DNA from: JBKEDG01 sp047973085
GTDB taxonomy: Bacteria > Bacillota_I > Bacilli_A > JBKEDG01
DNA: 20,223 nt
Direction of reading: 5' to 3'
NCBI GenBank assembly: GCA_047973085.1
Contig: JBKEBI010000073.1
Coordinates: forward strand, 1 to 20,223
Position 1 is the first letter of the stretch; the number at the start of each line of letters is the position of its first letter. Below, piece by piece: positions 7,012 through 15,384 of the stretch. The translations under genes and the position numbers were made by a program. Under the pieces are notes generated by a model. It was not told the origin of the DNA. It searched no databases and saw only the letters and a program-made list of their open reading frames with translations.

Positions 7012-8376
7012 ATGAATAATAATTCAAGTCAATATCAAAAAGATATTAATTTTTTTGATAACATGAAAGAAACAGATAAATTTACACACCTTCAAAAAAA
7101 TGACAAATATAATGAAGAAATCACCTATCACTTCAAGCACTCTACTCAAAAAAATGAGTTCTATATTCATGAGAGCTATAATGTTAATGGACATGAGGGT
7201 GTTGGCGATAGAGTAGTCATAGGATCACAAAATTTAGATGAAGTGCTTCCAGTTTGGAGAGCTATTCAAGAATACACTCGTGAACAAAATTTTAGAGTTA
7301 ACGAACTTCCAAAGATAGAGCAGGAAATTGAAATTAAAACAACTACATTTAATTTTGAAGACTTTAGTAAAATGACTTTTGAAGAAAAAAAAGCTTTTCA
7401 AAAAGAGGTGTTTGATGACCTTGTAAAAAGAGTTGATGAAATATCATTATCCTCATTAAATTATCAACAGGCTTTGATTGATTATGGAAAATTTGAAAAT
7501 TATTCATTATATAATAGAATGCTTTTAAGAGATCAACTTAAAGCTCAAGGTAAGTTGTTTGAAGATCCTGTATTAAAGACTTATAATGATTGGAAATCAG
7601 AAGGTGTATTTATTAAAAAGGGGGCTAAAGCATACTCTGTTATAGTGCCAAACCATGTAGAGAAGTATAAAGAAGGGGAAGTTTGGAAAAAGATTACTGC
7701 AGAAAATAAAAGCATGGTAAAGGAGAAGGGATTTGAAACTAAAAAATTCACATTTTTCAACTTAAAAAATGTAGCGTTTCATATAAGTGATACAAATTCC
7801 TCTTTAAACATTATTGATAAAGGTGCTAATAATTTTCAAACAATTGATTTTGATAAAGAAGGTAATTTCTCAAGTTTATTTGAAGCAGTTAAGAAGTCTT
7901 TTTCTGATGAGTATAACATATCTGAGAATGCTAATCTTGATAGCAACGTTGGTGGTATTATTAGAGCTGGTAATGATGGAAAGTACAGTATTGAACTTAA
8001 TGCTAATTCTACATCTTCAATGAAATTAAAAACTTTATTTCATGAAGTTGCACATGCAGAACTAGGTCATTTAGATAAAAGAATTGGATTAAATCACGAT
8101 ACTAAAGAACTTGAAGCAGAATCAACTGCTTTTTTATTTGCATCAAAATTTGGAATTAATACTGAAATATCAGAACATTATTTAAAGAGTTATTCATCAA
8201 GCAATAATATTTCAAATTTATTTTCTAGAGTATTTGATGCTAGTAGTTCTATTGAAGATAAATTTGGTTCTTCAATAATAGAAAATATTAATGAACGTGA
8301 TATAAATCAAAATGAAGTTGCTGATATTAATGAGGATGATTTATTTTCCAATGTAAATCAGATGGAGATGTTATAA
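7012..8376 (+). CDS. ArdC-like antirestriction/ssDNA-binding protein with zinc metallopeptidase domain
   Basis: The 454-aa protein has three parts. Residues ~20-95 form an N-terminal domain (HFKHSTQKNEFYIHE...; GDRVVIGS...DEVLPVWRAIQ) like those often placed at the front of plasmid polyvalent proteins. Residues ~150-260 match the ArdC ssDNA-binding region: 'YSLYNRMLLRDQL', 'TYNDWKSEGVFIKKGAKAYSVIVP', then 'FFNLKNVAFHISD'. The C-terminal part holds H344-E345-x-x-H348 (HEVAHAELGH) and the downstream E-A-E (368-370) of IrrE/ImmA-type zinc peptidases. ArdC-type proteins are made early in the recipient, bind incoming single-stranded DNA and guard it against restriction. Cleaving a host repressor is another possible activity. 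The gene ends exactly where the primase gene begins. Confidence 0.8.
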   Translation: MNNNSSQYQKDINFFDNMKETDKFTHLQKNDKYNEEITYHFKHSTQKNEFYIHESYNVNGHEGVGDRVVIGSQNLDEVLPVWRAIQEYTREQNFRVNELPKIEQEIEIKTTTFNFEDFSKMTFEEKKAFQKEVFDDLVKRVDEISLSSLNYQQALIDYGKFENYSLYNRMLLRDQLKAQGKLFEDPVLKTYNDWKSEGVFIKKGAKAYSVIVPNHVEKYKEGEVWKKITAENKSMVKEKGFETKKFTFFNLKNVAFHISDTNSSLNIIDKGANNFQTIDFDKEGNFSSLFEAVKKSFSDEYNISENANLDSNVGGIIRAGNDGKYSIELNANSTSSMKLKTLFHEVAHAELGHLDKRIGLNHDTKELEAESTAFLFASKFGINTEISEHYLKSYSSSNNISNLFSRVFDASSSIEDKFGSSIIENINERDINQNEVADINEDDLFSNVNQMEML

Positions 8377-10224
8377 ATGAGTTCTTTAAGCTTTAAAAAC
8401 GTTCAAGAAATGATAAATCAACTAGCAATAAAAGAGAAATTAAATTATTTTATTTGTGAATGTCCTGAGTGTAATGGTAAAGAGGCATATGTTTATAAAA
8501 GTAATCTTAATAAACTAAAGTGCTCTAGAGAAAATGAGTGTGGAGCTGAAATAGAAATAAAGTATGTGTCAAAAGAAGCAGATGTTGTATTTGAAGAAGA
8601 CAAAGAACTCTCTAAGAGGGAATTGAAAATGTCTTCAACTCTAACAAACTTTTATGATAATCATATTAAAAAAGAATATTTTCCTGGATTTGAGTATAGA
8701 GGACTAGAAATTAATATTTTAAAGGAAGCAGACGTACTGTTATCAAGTCCCGATACAAAATTTGAAATTGATTTTAAAGATTCAAAAGTTAATGTGTTTG
8801 AAACGAATATGAAAGATTTGCAAAGTAGGACAGCAAAGTATGACATGATTTTTCCTATAAAAAATGATGATGGACAAATAACGAGACTTGTCTATCGATC
8901 TATTAATGATGAACAGTATGTAAAGGAATATCCAAAAACTATTGTTCAAAAAAGCTCTGATGTGCTCAAATTAAATATGGATAATGAAATAATCATTGTT
9001 TCAGAATCCATTTTAGATGGTTTATCAATAAAGCAGTCATACGATGCTGGATTATATGCATGTAGAGGGATAACTAAAGCTAGAGGCTTATGTTATGAAC
9101 TCAGTAATAACAGAGGTTTTTGGCAAAATAAAACATTGTTGATTGGATTTGATAATGACGAAGCGGGATACAAGTATGCTGCAGAAGTTGTGAAAAAATG
9201 CAATGAATTGGAAATTGAATGTATTCCATTACAAGTTCCAGGTAATATGAAGGATTGGAACGAAGTATTACAGTCATATAGTAAAGAGTATATTTCATCT
9301 AATATAGATCAACAAATAAGAGAAGTAATATCAAATTATCTAAATTTTGGTAAAGTAGATGGTTTAATTTCATTATCAACAAAGCATTTAAATACTAGTA
9401 TGAAAAATGAATTTTTACAAGCTTACTATTTAAATGCTTTTTCATCACAATTAAATGTAGGTCCAATAAATGCTCTAGTTTTGGATTTACAATATGAAAA
9501 TTCTTTTTATGCGGATATAGATACAATAAAATCAATAACAAAATCAAATGATGTCAACCTGAAAGATTTTGATTGTAAATTGTTACAAGTATCAAGTATT
9601 GCAACTTTTACTACTCAAGAAGGAATTGTTAAACCTCTTAATGAAGCTAATTTTCATGAACAAAAATTGCTTCAAGAGAAAAAAATAGATATTAATCATG
9701 AAGTTAAAAAAAGAATAGTTTCTTCAAGGTTAGCGTTATCTAAAGATATGGTAGATAGGTCGATTAATTATCAAAAATCAAACATTTTTTGCGTAGAATT
9801 ACTAAAAAAATATGACTGTGAAGTAAAGTTTAATGAAAATGCACTTTATGATTTTTCAAAAAAAGATAGCATGCTTGAAATTAGTTCTACTATTGCTAAT
9901 GATAAAATATTTAGAGTTTTAACAAAGGAACTTATTCATCAAAATAAGGAATTAAATAAAGATTTGATAGAAAGTTCTCATCAATTTTTCTTAAGTAATT
10001 TTAAAAGAGAAAATATAAACTTTAACCCTGCAATAACAAGTATTGAAGATGTGAGATTAGTTATGAAAAATAATCATGCTTTAGTTAAATTTTTTGAATT
10101 AAATAATCTGTTTGAATATAATTTAGAAGATGTTGTTTCTGAACCTAAAAAGGGTTTAGAAAAAGGAAAGGAAGGGAGTGATCTTATAGGTAAACATAAT
10201 ATGTCAACTATTTTTGAGACATAG
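8377..10224 (+). CDS. Toprim-domain primase-like protein
   Basis: The 615-aa protein opens with a zinc ribbon, C29-x2-C32 and C49-x5-C55 (CPEC, CSRENEC), as in bacterial and plasmid primases. A Toprim domain follows at about 204-295: the acidic residue E210 in 'VSESILDGLS' and the D-x-D motif D259-N-D261 in 'LLIGFDNDEAGYKYA', ending 'MKDWNEVL'. Between them lies a region (~85-190) typical of the catalytic N-lobe of plasmid primases. The C-terminal half (300-615) has no recognised domain. The likely role is RNA priming of complementary strand synthesis on transferred or rolling-circle single-stranded DNA. No helicase motif is seen. It starts without a gap after the ArdC-like gene, supporting coupled translation of two ssDNA-processing proteins. 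Confidence 0.78.
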   Translation: MSSLSFKNVQEMINQLAIKEKLNYFICECPECNGKEAYVYKSNLNKLKCSRENECGAEIEIKYVSKEADVVFEEDKELSKRELKMSSTLTNFYDNHIKKEYFPGFEYRGLEINILKEADVLLSSPDTKFEIDFKDSKVNVFETNMKDLQSRTAKYDMIFPIKNDDGQITRLVYRSINDEQYVKEYPKTIVQKSSDVLKLNMDNEIIIVSESILDGLSIKQSYDAGLYACRGITKARGLCYELSNNRGFWQNKTLLIGFDNDEAGYKYAAEVVKKCNELEIECIPLQVPGNMKDWNEVLQSYSKEYISSNIDQQIREVISNYLNFGKVDGLISLSTKHLNTSMKNEFLQAYYLNAFSSQLNVGPINALVLDLQYENSFYADIDTIKSITKSNDVNLKDFDCKLLQVSSIATFTTQEGIVKPLNEANFHEQKLLQEKKIDINHEVKKRIVSSRLALSKDMVDRSINYQKSNIFCVELLKKYDCEVKFNENALYDFSKKDSMLEISSTIANDKIFRVLTKELIHQNKELNKDLIESSHQFFLSNFKRENINFNPAITSIEDVRLVMKNNHALVKFFELNNLFEYNLEDVVSEPKKGLEKGKEGSDLIGKHNMSTIFET

Positions 10225-10255
10225 TAAGTAATATCATGAATTTAAAGGAGGAATA

Positions 10256-10654
10256 ATGGCAAATATAATAGAATACACAAATTTTGTTCTTGATGAAGCA
10301 ATAAACTCTGCAATCAAGAATTTTGAAAAGAACGTTAAAGGTGAATTTGTCTGTGTTACAGAAAAAGGGATTAGAATTAAAGTGTTGAATAAAAACAATG
10401 GTAACTACACTCACTTAAATGTAGTACCAAAGTCCTCTAAAGTTACATTTGAAAATTTAAATGGAAGTGCAGTAATGGATTTCAATAATATCACTAAAGA
10501 TAATTCAAAATATGCTTTAATTTATTACAACCAAATCAATTCATTAAGGCATGCCCAATTTATTGTAAATAAGATGAATGCTTTAGAACTTAAAAGAAAA
10601 TTTATTTCGTCAAAAGATAATTTGATTGATAATGAGGAATATAAGTATGAGTAA
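10256..10654 (+). CDS. Hypothetical protein, 132 aa
   Basis: ATG 10256 follows AAAGGAGGAATA. There is no signal peptide, membrane segment or recognised motif. The predicted pattern is a helix at 10-25, strands (GEFVCVTEKGIRIKVLNK), a central strand-rich part, then a helix 90-115 and a charged tail. Its stop overlaps the coupling-protein start by 8 bp (ATGAGTAA), so its role is probably tied to the transfer module. Confidence 0.55.
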   Translation: MANIIEYTNFVLDEAINSAIKNFEKNVKGEFVCVTEKGIRIKVLNKNNGNYTHLNVVPKSSKVTFENLNGSAVMDFNNITKDNSKYALIYYNQINSLRHAQFIVNKMNALELKRKFISSKDNLIDNEEYKYE

Positions 10655-12551
10655 GAAATTTCTTCACTTTTTTATTATTGCAGTTTTTGTAATTATTATT
10701 TATTTTATTAATTATTACTGTATTCACAATATTGAATTTTATTCGTTTGTTTTAACTTTTAAAGAACTATATTATGTTTTTTTGTGGGGAGTACCTGGAT
10801 TATTCTTAATACTTATATTAGCTCTTCTAAGCCAAGGGGCAGGTAAAAAGGAAGTTACTAGAATGGATACAGGACAATTTGGTGATTCAAGATTTTTAGA
10901 AGAAGAAGAAAAGTTAAAATTTCTATCAGAAGTGGTATTAAAAGGTAAAAATACAAAATGGCTTCCAGGTATTGTGGTTGAAAGCAATGATGAAAGGCTG
11001 CTTGTTGATGGGAGTGATAAAAATATACTTTTAGAAGCTCCTCCTGGAGTGGGCAAGACTAAAAGAGTCTTAATCCCAACTTTACTTGCTAACGCACAGG
11101 TAGAAAATGAATTGAAGCGCTCATTATTGATTACCGACATTAAAGGCGAATTGTTTGAATCTGTTAGTAAAAATTTAGAAGAAAATGGGTATGAAGTGAT
11201 TGCATTTAATTTTAGAAGTCCTTTAGAATCAAATGTATTCAATTTAATGGATTTAATAAATAATTATATTGATAAAAGTGACAACTCAGTAAGTGATTCA
11301 AATAAAATTTATTATTTTGCTTCAGCTGAAAAAACTGCTAAAATACTAGCAAGTTTAATTGTTGGGGAAGAGCAACAGCATAGTGGAAACAGTAAATTTT
11401 TTGCGGATACAGCACTAGGATTGTTAATAAGTGTTGTATTACTTGTTAGTAAGTTTTCGCCCCCTAATGAAAGACATATCTTATCTGTGCTAAATGTTGT
11501 AATTGATCTAAACGGTTTATTAGAGGGAAGTAGTGATGTAAATCAAAAAAATAAATATGCCGAGATGATAAAGGAGTTAGAAGCACTTGGTGAAAGTGAA
11601 ATAGCAGAAAGACTTAAAATGTATTCAGGTGCTGCTATTTCTGCAGATAATAGGACTAGTATGAATATTTTCAGTTCTACTATTTCGAATTTAACTAAAT
11701 TTATTGATCAAGAATTGGAGCAAATGATAAGTTCTGAAAGAAGTGAATTTAATAGTGAAAGCTTTATAGAAAAGCCAACTGCTGTATTTATGATTATTCC
11801 TGATGATAATACAACAAGACATTTTTTAGCATCACTATTGATACGTAACCTTACAAACGAATTAATTTTGTTAGCTGAACACACCGGTGGAATTCTTAAG
11901 AGAAAAGTAGAATACATATTAGATGAATTTGGTAATACACCTGCTATTAAGGATTTTGATATAACAATTACTGCTGTTCGAGGGAGAGGGATAAGAATTC
12001 TTGCTGCTCTTCAATCTGATACACAGCTGGAACGTATCTATGGTAAGGAAAAGGCTACAATTATAAAAAAGGCTTTTCAAACAGTTGTTATTGGGACTTT
12101 ATCAACAAATGCAATAGAAGAGGCAAAAAGAATATCTGAAGCTGCAGGAACATACACTGCAACAACGTTTTCAACTTCAAAAGGATCTAATGCAGGTTTT
12201 TTCAGTTTAATGCCAAATTCAAGAAATAATTCTGTATCAGAGCAATTGATCAAAAAGAACTTGATAGAGCCTTTTGAAATATTTACGATGCCGGCAGGGA
12301 CATTTCTTGTTTTTATGCATGGAGAATATCCCTTTTATACAAATTTAAATATAATATATGATATATTAATAAACAAAAAATTTAATATAAAGGAAATGAA
12401 GAAGTTAGAATTACCAACTACTCCATTGAAACTAATCAATAAGCTAAATGAGGAAAAACTTTTTGATAACGTTAATAGTAAGTCACTACAAAATAAAGTA
12501 GGCTTGCTAGCTAAAAACTTATTTGAATTTGATAACTCAGAATTCATTTAA
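10647..12551 (+). CDS. VirD4/TraG-type coupling ATPase
   Basis: I take ATG 10647 (634 aa), 8 bp inside the previous gene, because GAGGAATATAAG lies just upstream; the TTG 21 bp earlier is not needed. Two membrane segments (about 4-24 and 42-61) are followed by a cytoplasmic ATPase domain. Walker A is APPGVGKT (131-138), Walker B is VEYILDEFGN (421-430). Other VirD4 hallmarks are 'DIKGELFESVSKNLEENGYE' (164-183), 'FNFRSPLESNVFNLM' and 'RGRGIRILAALQSDTQLERIYG' (445-466). The coupling protein receives the relaxase-DNA complex and feeds it to the VirB4-containing channel, here encoded at the other end of the window. The order relaxase, ArdC, primase, coupling protein is typical of a DNA-processing operon of a conjugative element. 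Confidence 0.87.
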   Translation: MSKKFLHFFIIAVFVIIIYFINYYCIHNIEFYSFVLTFKELYYVFLWGVPGLFLILILALLSQGAGKKEVTRMDTGQFGDSRFLEEEEKLKFLSEVVLKGKNTKWLPGIVVESNDERLLVDGSDKNILLEAPPGVGKTKRVLIPTLLANAQVENELKRSLLITDIKGELFESVSKNLEENGYEVIAFNFRSPLESNVFNLMDLINNYIDKSDNSVSDSNKIYYFASAEKTAKILASLIVGEEQQHSGNSKFFADTALGLLISVVLLVSKFSPPNERHILSVLNVVIDLNGLLEGSSDVNQKNKYAEMIKELEALGESEIAERLKMYSGAAISADNRTSMNIFSSTISNLTKFIDQELEQMISSERSEFNSESFIEKPTAVFMIIPDDNTTRHFLASLLIRNLTNELILLAEHTGGILKRKVEYILDEFGNTPAIKDFDITITAVRGRGIRILAALQSDTQLERIYGKEKATIIKKAFQTVVIGTLSTNAIEEAKRISEAAGTYTATTFSTSKGSNAGFFSLMPNSRNNSVSEQLIKKNLIEPFEIFTMPAGTFLVFMHGEYPFYTNLNIIYDILINKKFNIKEMKKLELPTTPLKLINKLNEEKLFDNVNSKSLQNKVGLLAKNLFEFDNSEFI

Positions 12552-12566
12552 ACTCGCACTATTATG

Positions 12567-12575
12567 TGTTATAAT
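12567..12575 (+). promoter_or_regulatory. Extended -10 promoter before the 12604 gene
   Basis: TGTTATAAT (12567-12575) is an extended -10 (TG-n-TATAAT). The -35 region is only TTTAAA (12547-12552) at 17 bp. Transcription would start near 12582, leaving a 20-nt leader with GAGGAA before ATG 12604, so the 12604 start rather than 12523 fits. Confidence 0.5.
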
Positions 12576-12603
12576 TTTACTAAGAACAGAAATGAGGAAT
12601 TTT

Positions 12604-12984
12604 ATGAAGAATACGTTTATTACATATATAGTTAGAAGTAATGAAATAGTTGAATTAGATGAATTTAAATCAAATCTTCAACATTTTAATGTAGAATATG
12701 AAGTTGGATTTACAACTCCTTCATATTCTGTATATATTGAATGTGAAAGAAATAAAAATATTTTTATGAATAGTGATTTAAAAATAACTAATATGGAAAT
12801 TGAAGATATTAATCAATTTAAAAAAGTGGTTTTACTAGTAACACATCAAGAAGAATTTATGGAATTATTAAAAGATGAGCATTTTATTAATCAGCTATAT
12901 ATTTCAATTTCAAATTATAAATACTTTGATGAAGTAAATAATGAACTATTTAATATTTATCAAATGTATAGTGCGAACATTTAG
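12604..12984 (+). CDS. Hypothetical protein, 126 aa
   Basis: I place the start at ATG 12604 (AATGAGGAATTTT upstream; promoter at 12567-12575) and not further upstream. The 126-aa protein has no recognised domain. It is acidic, begins with 'TFITYIVRSNEIVEL', and has alternating strands and a terminal helix. The TAG stop lies in the loop of an intrinsic terminator hairpin. The next ORF (12997) is in the same frame only four codons later, so readthrough of TAG would join both proteins. This oddity is discussed in the findings. Confidence 0.6.
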   Translation: MKNTFITYIVRSNEIVELDEFKSNLQHFNVEYEVGFTTPSYSVYIECERNKNIFMNSDLKITNMEIEDINQFKKVVLLVTHQEEFMELLKDEHFINQLYISISNYKYFDEVNNELFNIYQMYSANI

Positions 12985-12996
12985 TTCGCTTTTTTT
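12973..12996 (+). terminator. Intrinsic terminator overlapping the 3' end of the 12604 gene
   Basis: GCGAAC (12973-12978) pairs with GTTCGC (12984-12989) over a 5-nt loop that contains most of the stop codon, followed by seven T (12990-12996). The next start codon follows the T-tract with no gap. Confidence 0.65.
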
Positions 12997-14004
12997 ATGT
13001 TTGAAATTGGAGATATAAACCGATTTTATGGAGTTTTTAAGCTCACGCAAGTTGATTTGGCTGAAAGATTGATGAATTATTTTAAAGATGAATCCTCAAT
13101 TCATAAAAAAGGCGAGTACCTTTATGTACCAGGAAATTCTAAAGTTTGCCTAGTTGCTCATTTAGATACTGTTCATAGAGAAGTTCCTACACGAATTTTT
13201 AAAAGAGAGTCAAATAATAATACAAAAATTTATGCTAACGAAGGAATAGGTGCAGATGATAGGTGTGGAGTAATTGCGAATCTTGTTTTAAGAGATGGAT
13301 TAGTAAGTAAACCACATCTTTTATTTACTTATAATGAAGAAATAGGTGGTTTAGGAGCAAAAGCTTTTGTGAAGTCTGATATTTTTAAAGAACTTCAAAA
13401 GCAACTAAATTGCTTCATAGAGTTTGATAGAAAAGGTGCAGATGATTATATTGATTATGGTAATAAGTGTAAGAGTCTAGAAAAAATTTTTAACAGAGAG
13501 GGTTTTAAAACAAGAACAGGCAGCTATTCAGATGTTTCTGATTTATCATCAAGTGGAGAAATTGCTGCTATAAATTTATCTATAGGATACTATAGAGCTC
13601 ATACTACGAGTGAATACTTTATAGAAGAAGAAATGATTAATAATATAAAAAAAATTTCAAATATATATGATGAGTTAAATGCTTCTAAAAGATTTATAAT
13701 TGATATTCATGAAGTGGATATCAATTATATACATGGAGCTGAAGAATGGTATGATTATGATTTTTTATTTCATGATCTAAATCTTTATGATAGTGGTTAT
13801 TTAAACGAGGATTACTTCATATATAAATATGGAGAAGGGGTTGAATCACTAAAATATATAGATGTGCAAATTAATCTTTTAGAATTAGATTACGAAGAAG
13901 TTTATCAGCATGATTTATTGAATTTTAGCGATGGGTTTCTTAGTAGTACTTATTTTGATGAGAAATATAAATTATTACAATATGGAGGTTTTTATGAACT
14001 ATGA
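12997..14004 (+). CDS. M20/M28-like metallohydrolase with unusual C-terminal extension
   Basis: Residues ~48-230 of 335 match zinc aminoacyl-hydrolases: H55-x-D57 (AHLDTV), D88 in 'GIGADDRCGV', E114-E115 in 'NEEIGGLG', an acidic 'IEFDRKGADD', D179 in 'YSDVSDLS' and H202 in 'GYYRAHTTSEY'. Thus all key metal/catalytic positions of the M20/M42 type are present, and an active di-zinc peptidase or amidohydrolase is plausible. The lid (dimerisation) domain usual in M20 exopeptidases seems absent. The last ~105 residues are acidic, Tyr/Asp-rich and not recognised. No Shine-Dalgarno precedes ATG 12997 because the terminator T-tract abuts it; internal starts (e.g. ATG 13072) would cost conserved sequence. 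Similar enzymes occur on Gram-positive phages and plasmids with unclear substrates. Confidence 0.7.
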   Translation: MFEIGDINRFYGVFKLTQVDLAERLMNYFKDESSIHKKGEYLYVPGNSKVCLVAHLDTVHREVPTRIFKRESNNNTKIYANEGIGADDRCGVIANLVLRDGLVSKPHLLFTYNEEIGGLGAKAFVKSDIFKELQKQLNCFIEFDRKGADDYIDYGNKCKSLEKIFNREGFKTRTGSYSDVSDLSSSGEIAAINLSIGYYRAHTTSEYFIEEEMINNIKKISNIYDELNASKRFIIDIHEVDINYIHGAEEWYDYDFLFHDLNLYDSGYLNEDYFIYKYGEGVESLKYIDVQINLLELDYEEVYQHDLLNFSDGFLSSTYFDEKYKLLQYGGFYEL

Positions 14005-15259
14005 AGAATTTACAAAAAATACACATAACCATATAAAAATGCATTTTGAAAATTCTGATGCTAACAATTTTTCTGAAGAGTTTTTACAAAAAATGTATAA
14101 TAACCATAAAGATATATATCAATTACTAGGTGGTGAAACAATCATTTTAAAGACATCTATAACAAAGGAGAGAGAAGATGTAGAACTTGATATAAAAAAG
14201 TACATTAATAGCGTGTGTGAAAATCCTATGCTTCAAATTAGAGTAGGAGCAGAAATAGAAAATTTTACTAACGAAATATTTATGCTTAAGAATAGAGGTT
14301 ATATAGATGAAGATATGAGATTTGCTAAAGAGTATCAAAATATCCGTGTTGGTCAAAAGTTATCAAAATTTTTATCAAAAAAAATAGCTACAATAAAAGA
14401 TGAAGGTGTTAAGGAAGTATTGAATAAATCAAATAGTAAAATCAATGAGATATTAAATTCTGGATCTAAAAACTATTATCTGAGACTTTCTTGCAGCATG
14501 AAAGATTACTTAAAATTAGGGTTTCAAATAAATGCATCTTGTACTAGATTATATTCTAGTTATGCATCATATAATGATTATTCAAAAGCAATTTTTACAT
14601 ATGCTCAAAATTCTACAATTATTGCAACACTATACGAAAATAGGGATGATGCAGTAAAACGTTCTAATAATGCATGTGTAAGGCAAGTTTTATACATGAA
14701 GGATAATGCTATATTAGGTATGAGAAAATATGGACACTCGCAAGAATATAATCATTTATTTTCTAAAGAGTTGTATTCTTTTTTAGAAAAGCAAGGATTG
14801 TGCAATGATTATAAATATTTAACAAATTTGAAAAATAATAAAATTGCTAATTACAGTAATATATTTAGAGATGTTATTAGAGAGTATGAATCATATAGAT
14901 TTACATCAACTTCCCAAATTGGCTTTATTGATACTCTTCATTATAATAAAGCAGAAGGAGATTCAATATTTTATAATTTAAATTATGAAGATTTAGAGTT
15001 ACAAAAGTCAATTTTTGATGATGAATATGATTTTGAGACAGATAGTGATAGAAGGCTGCAATATAATCAAAAAGAAATAATAAGAAATCTTTATAAATCT
15101 CTTATTATTGATGTATCTTCTGATAATTTAGTAGTTCCATATAAAACAGATTTATTTGAAGATTATAAAACATTTAATTTAGATCCACGATTCTTTACCT
15201 GTGTAAACGATATGTCTGTTTTGAAACAAGAACCAGTTAATTTGAACTTAGACATATAA
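13994..15259 (+). CDS. Unknown 421-aa accessory protein (phage/plasmid type)
   Basis: ATG 13994 with TATGGAGG upstream is the start; it overlaps the previous gene by 11 bp. No signal peptide or membrane segment is visible. The central part (about residues 150-260) has the layout 'LSCSMKDYLKLG...ASCTRLYSSYASYNDY', then 'YAQNSTIIATLYENRDDAVKRS' and 'ILGMRKYGHSQEYNHLF'. By memory this resembles an uncharacterised family found beside Gram-positive phage and plasmid genes (pattern L-S-x-D...S-C...Y...S-Y...R...R-x-Y-G), but that match is my own pattern recall and may be wrong. Cys, Tyr and Arg are evenly spread, so a globular enzyme or binding protein is possible. Function is not assigned. A strong terminator follows. 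Confidence 0.5.
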   Translation: MNYEEFTKNTHNHIKMHFENSDANNFSEEFLQKMYNNHKDIYQLLGGETIILKTSITKEREDVELDIKKYINSVCENPMLQIRVGAEIENFTNEIFMLKNRGYIDEDMRFAKEYQNIRVGQKLSKFLSKKIATIKDEGVKEVLNKSNSKINEILNSGSKNYYLRLSCSMKDYLKLGFQINASCTRLYSSYASYNDYSKAIFTYAQNSTIIATLYENRDDAVKRSNNACVRQVLYMKDNAILGMRKYGHSQEYNHLFSKELYSFLEKQGLCNDYKYLTNLKNNKIANYSNIFRDVIREYESYRFTSTSQIGFIDTLHYNKAEGDSIFYNLNYEDLELQKSIFDDEYDFETDSDRRLQYNQKEIIRNLYKSLIIDVSSDNLVVPYKTDLFEDYKTFNLDPRFFTCVNDMSVLKQEPVNLNLDI

Positions 15260-15263
15260 AAAT

Positions 15264-15313
15264 AAACAAAAAAGACATAAAAGCCAGCGACAGCTAGGAT
15301 GTCTTTTTTGTTT
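15264..15313. terminator. Bidirectional-looking terminator
   Basis: AAACAAAAAAGACAT (15264-15278) and ATGTCTTTTTTGTTT (15299-15313) form a perfect 15-bp inverted repeat with a 20-nt loop. A/T tracts on both sides allow termination in either direction. It isolates the 421-aa gene from rep. Confidence 0.75.
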
Positions 15314-15384
15314 CCAAGTCTTGAAAAAACTTATTTACACCTAAATTATAACATAAACAAAACATAAAAGAAAGGAGAATATTT

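Noticed and set aside
10772..11242. 156-aa ORF on the - strand
   Set aside because: Shadow of the VirD4 gene; low-complexity Ser/Leu composition, no RBS, and the + strand frame has clear ATPase motifs.
12523..12603. Upstream extension of the 126-aa gene (MNLITQNSFKLALLC..., looks like a membrane segment)
   Set aside because: An extended -10 promoter lies inside it and the RBS fits ATG 12604; the hydrophobic run is the coupling-protein 3' end and the promoter read in another frame.
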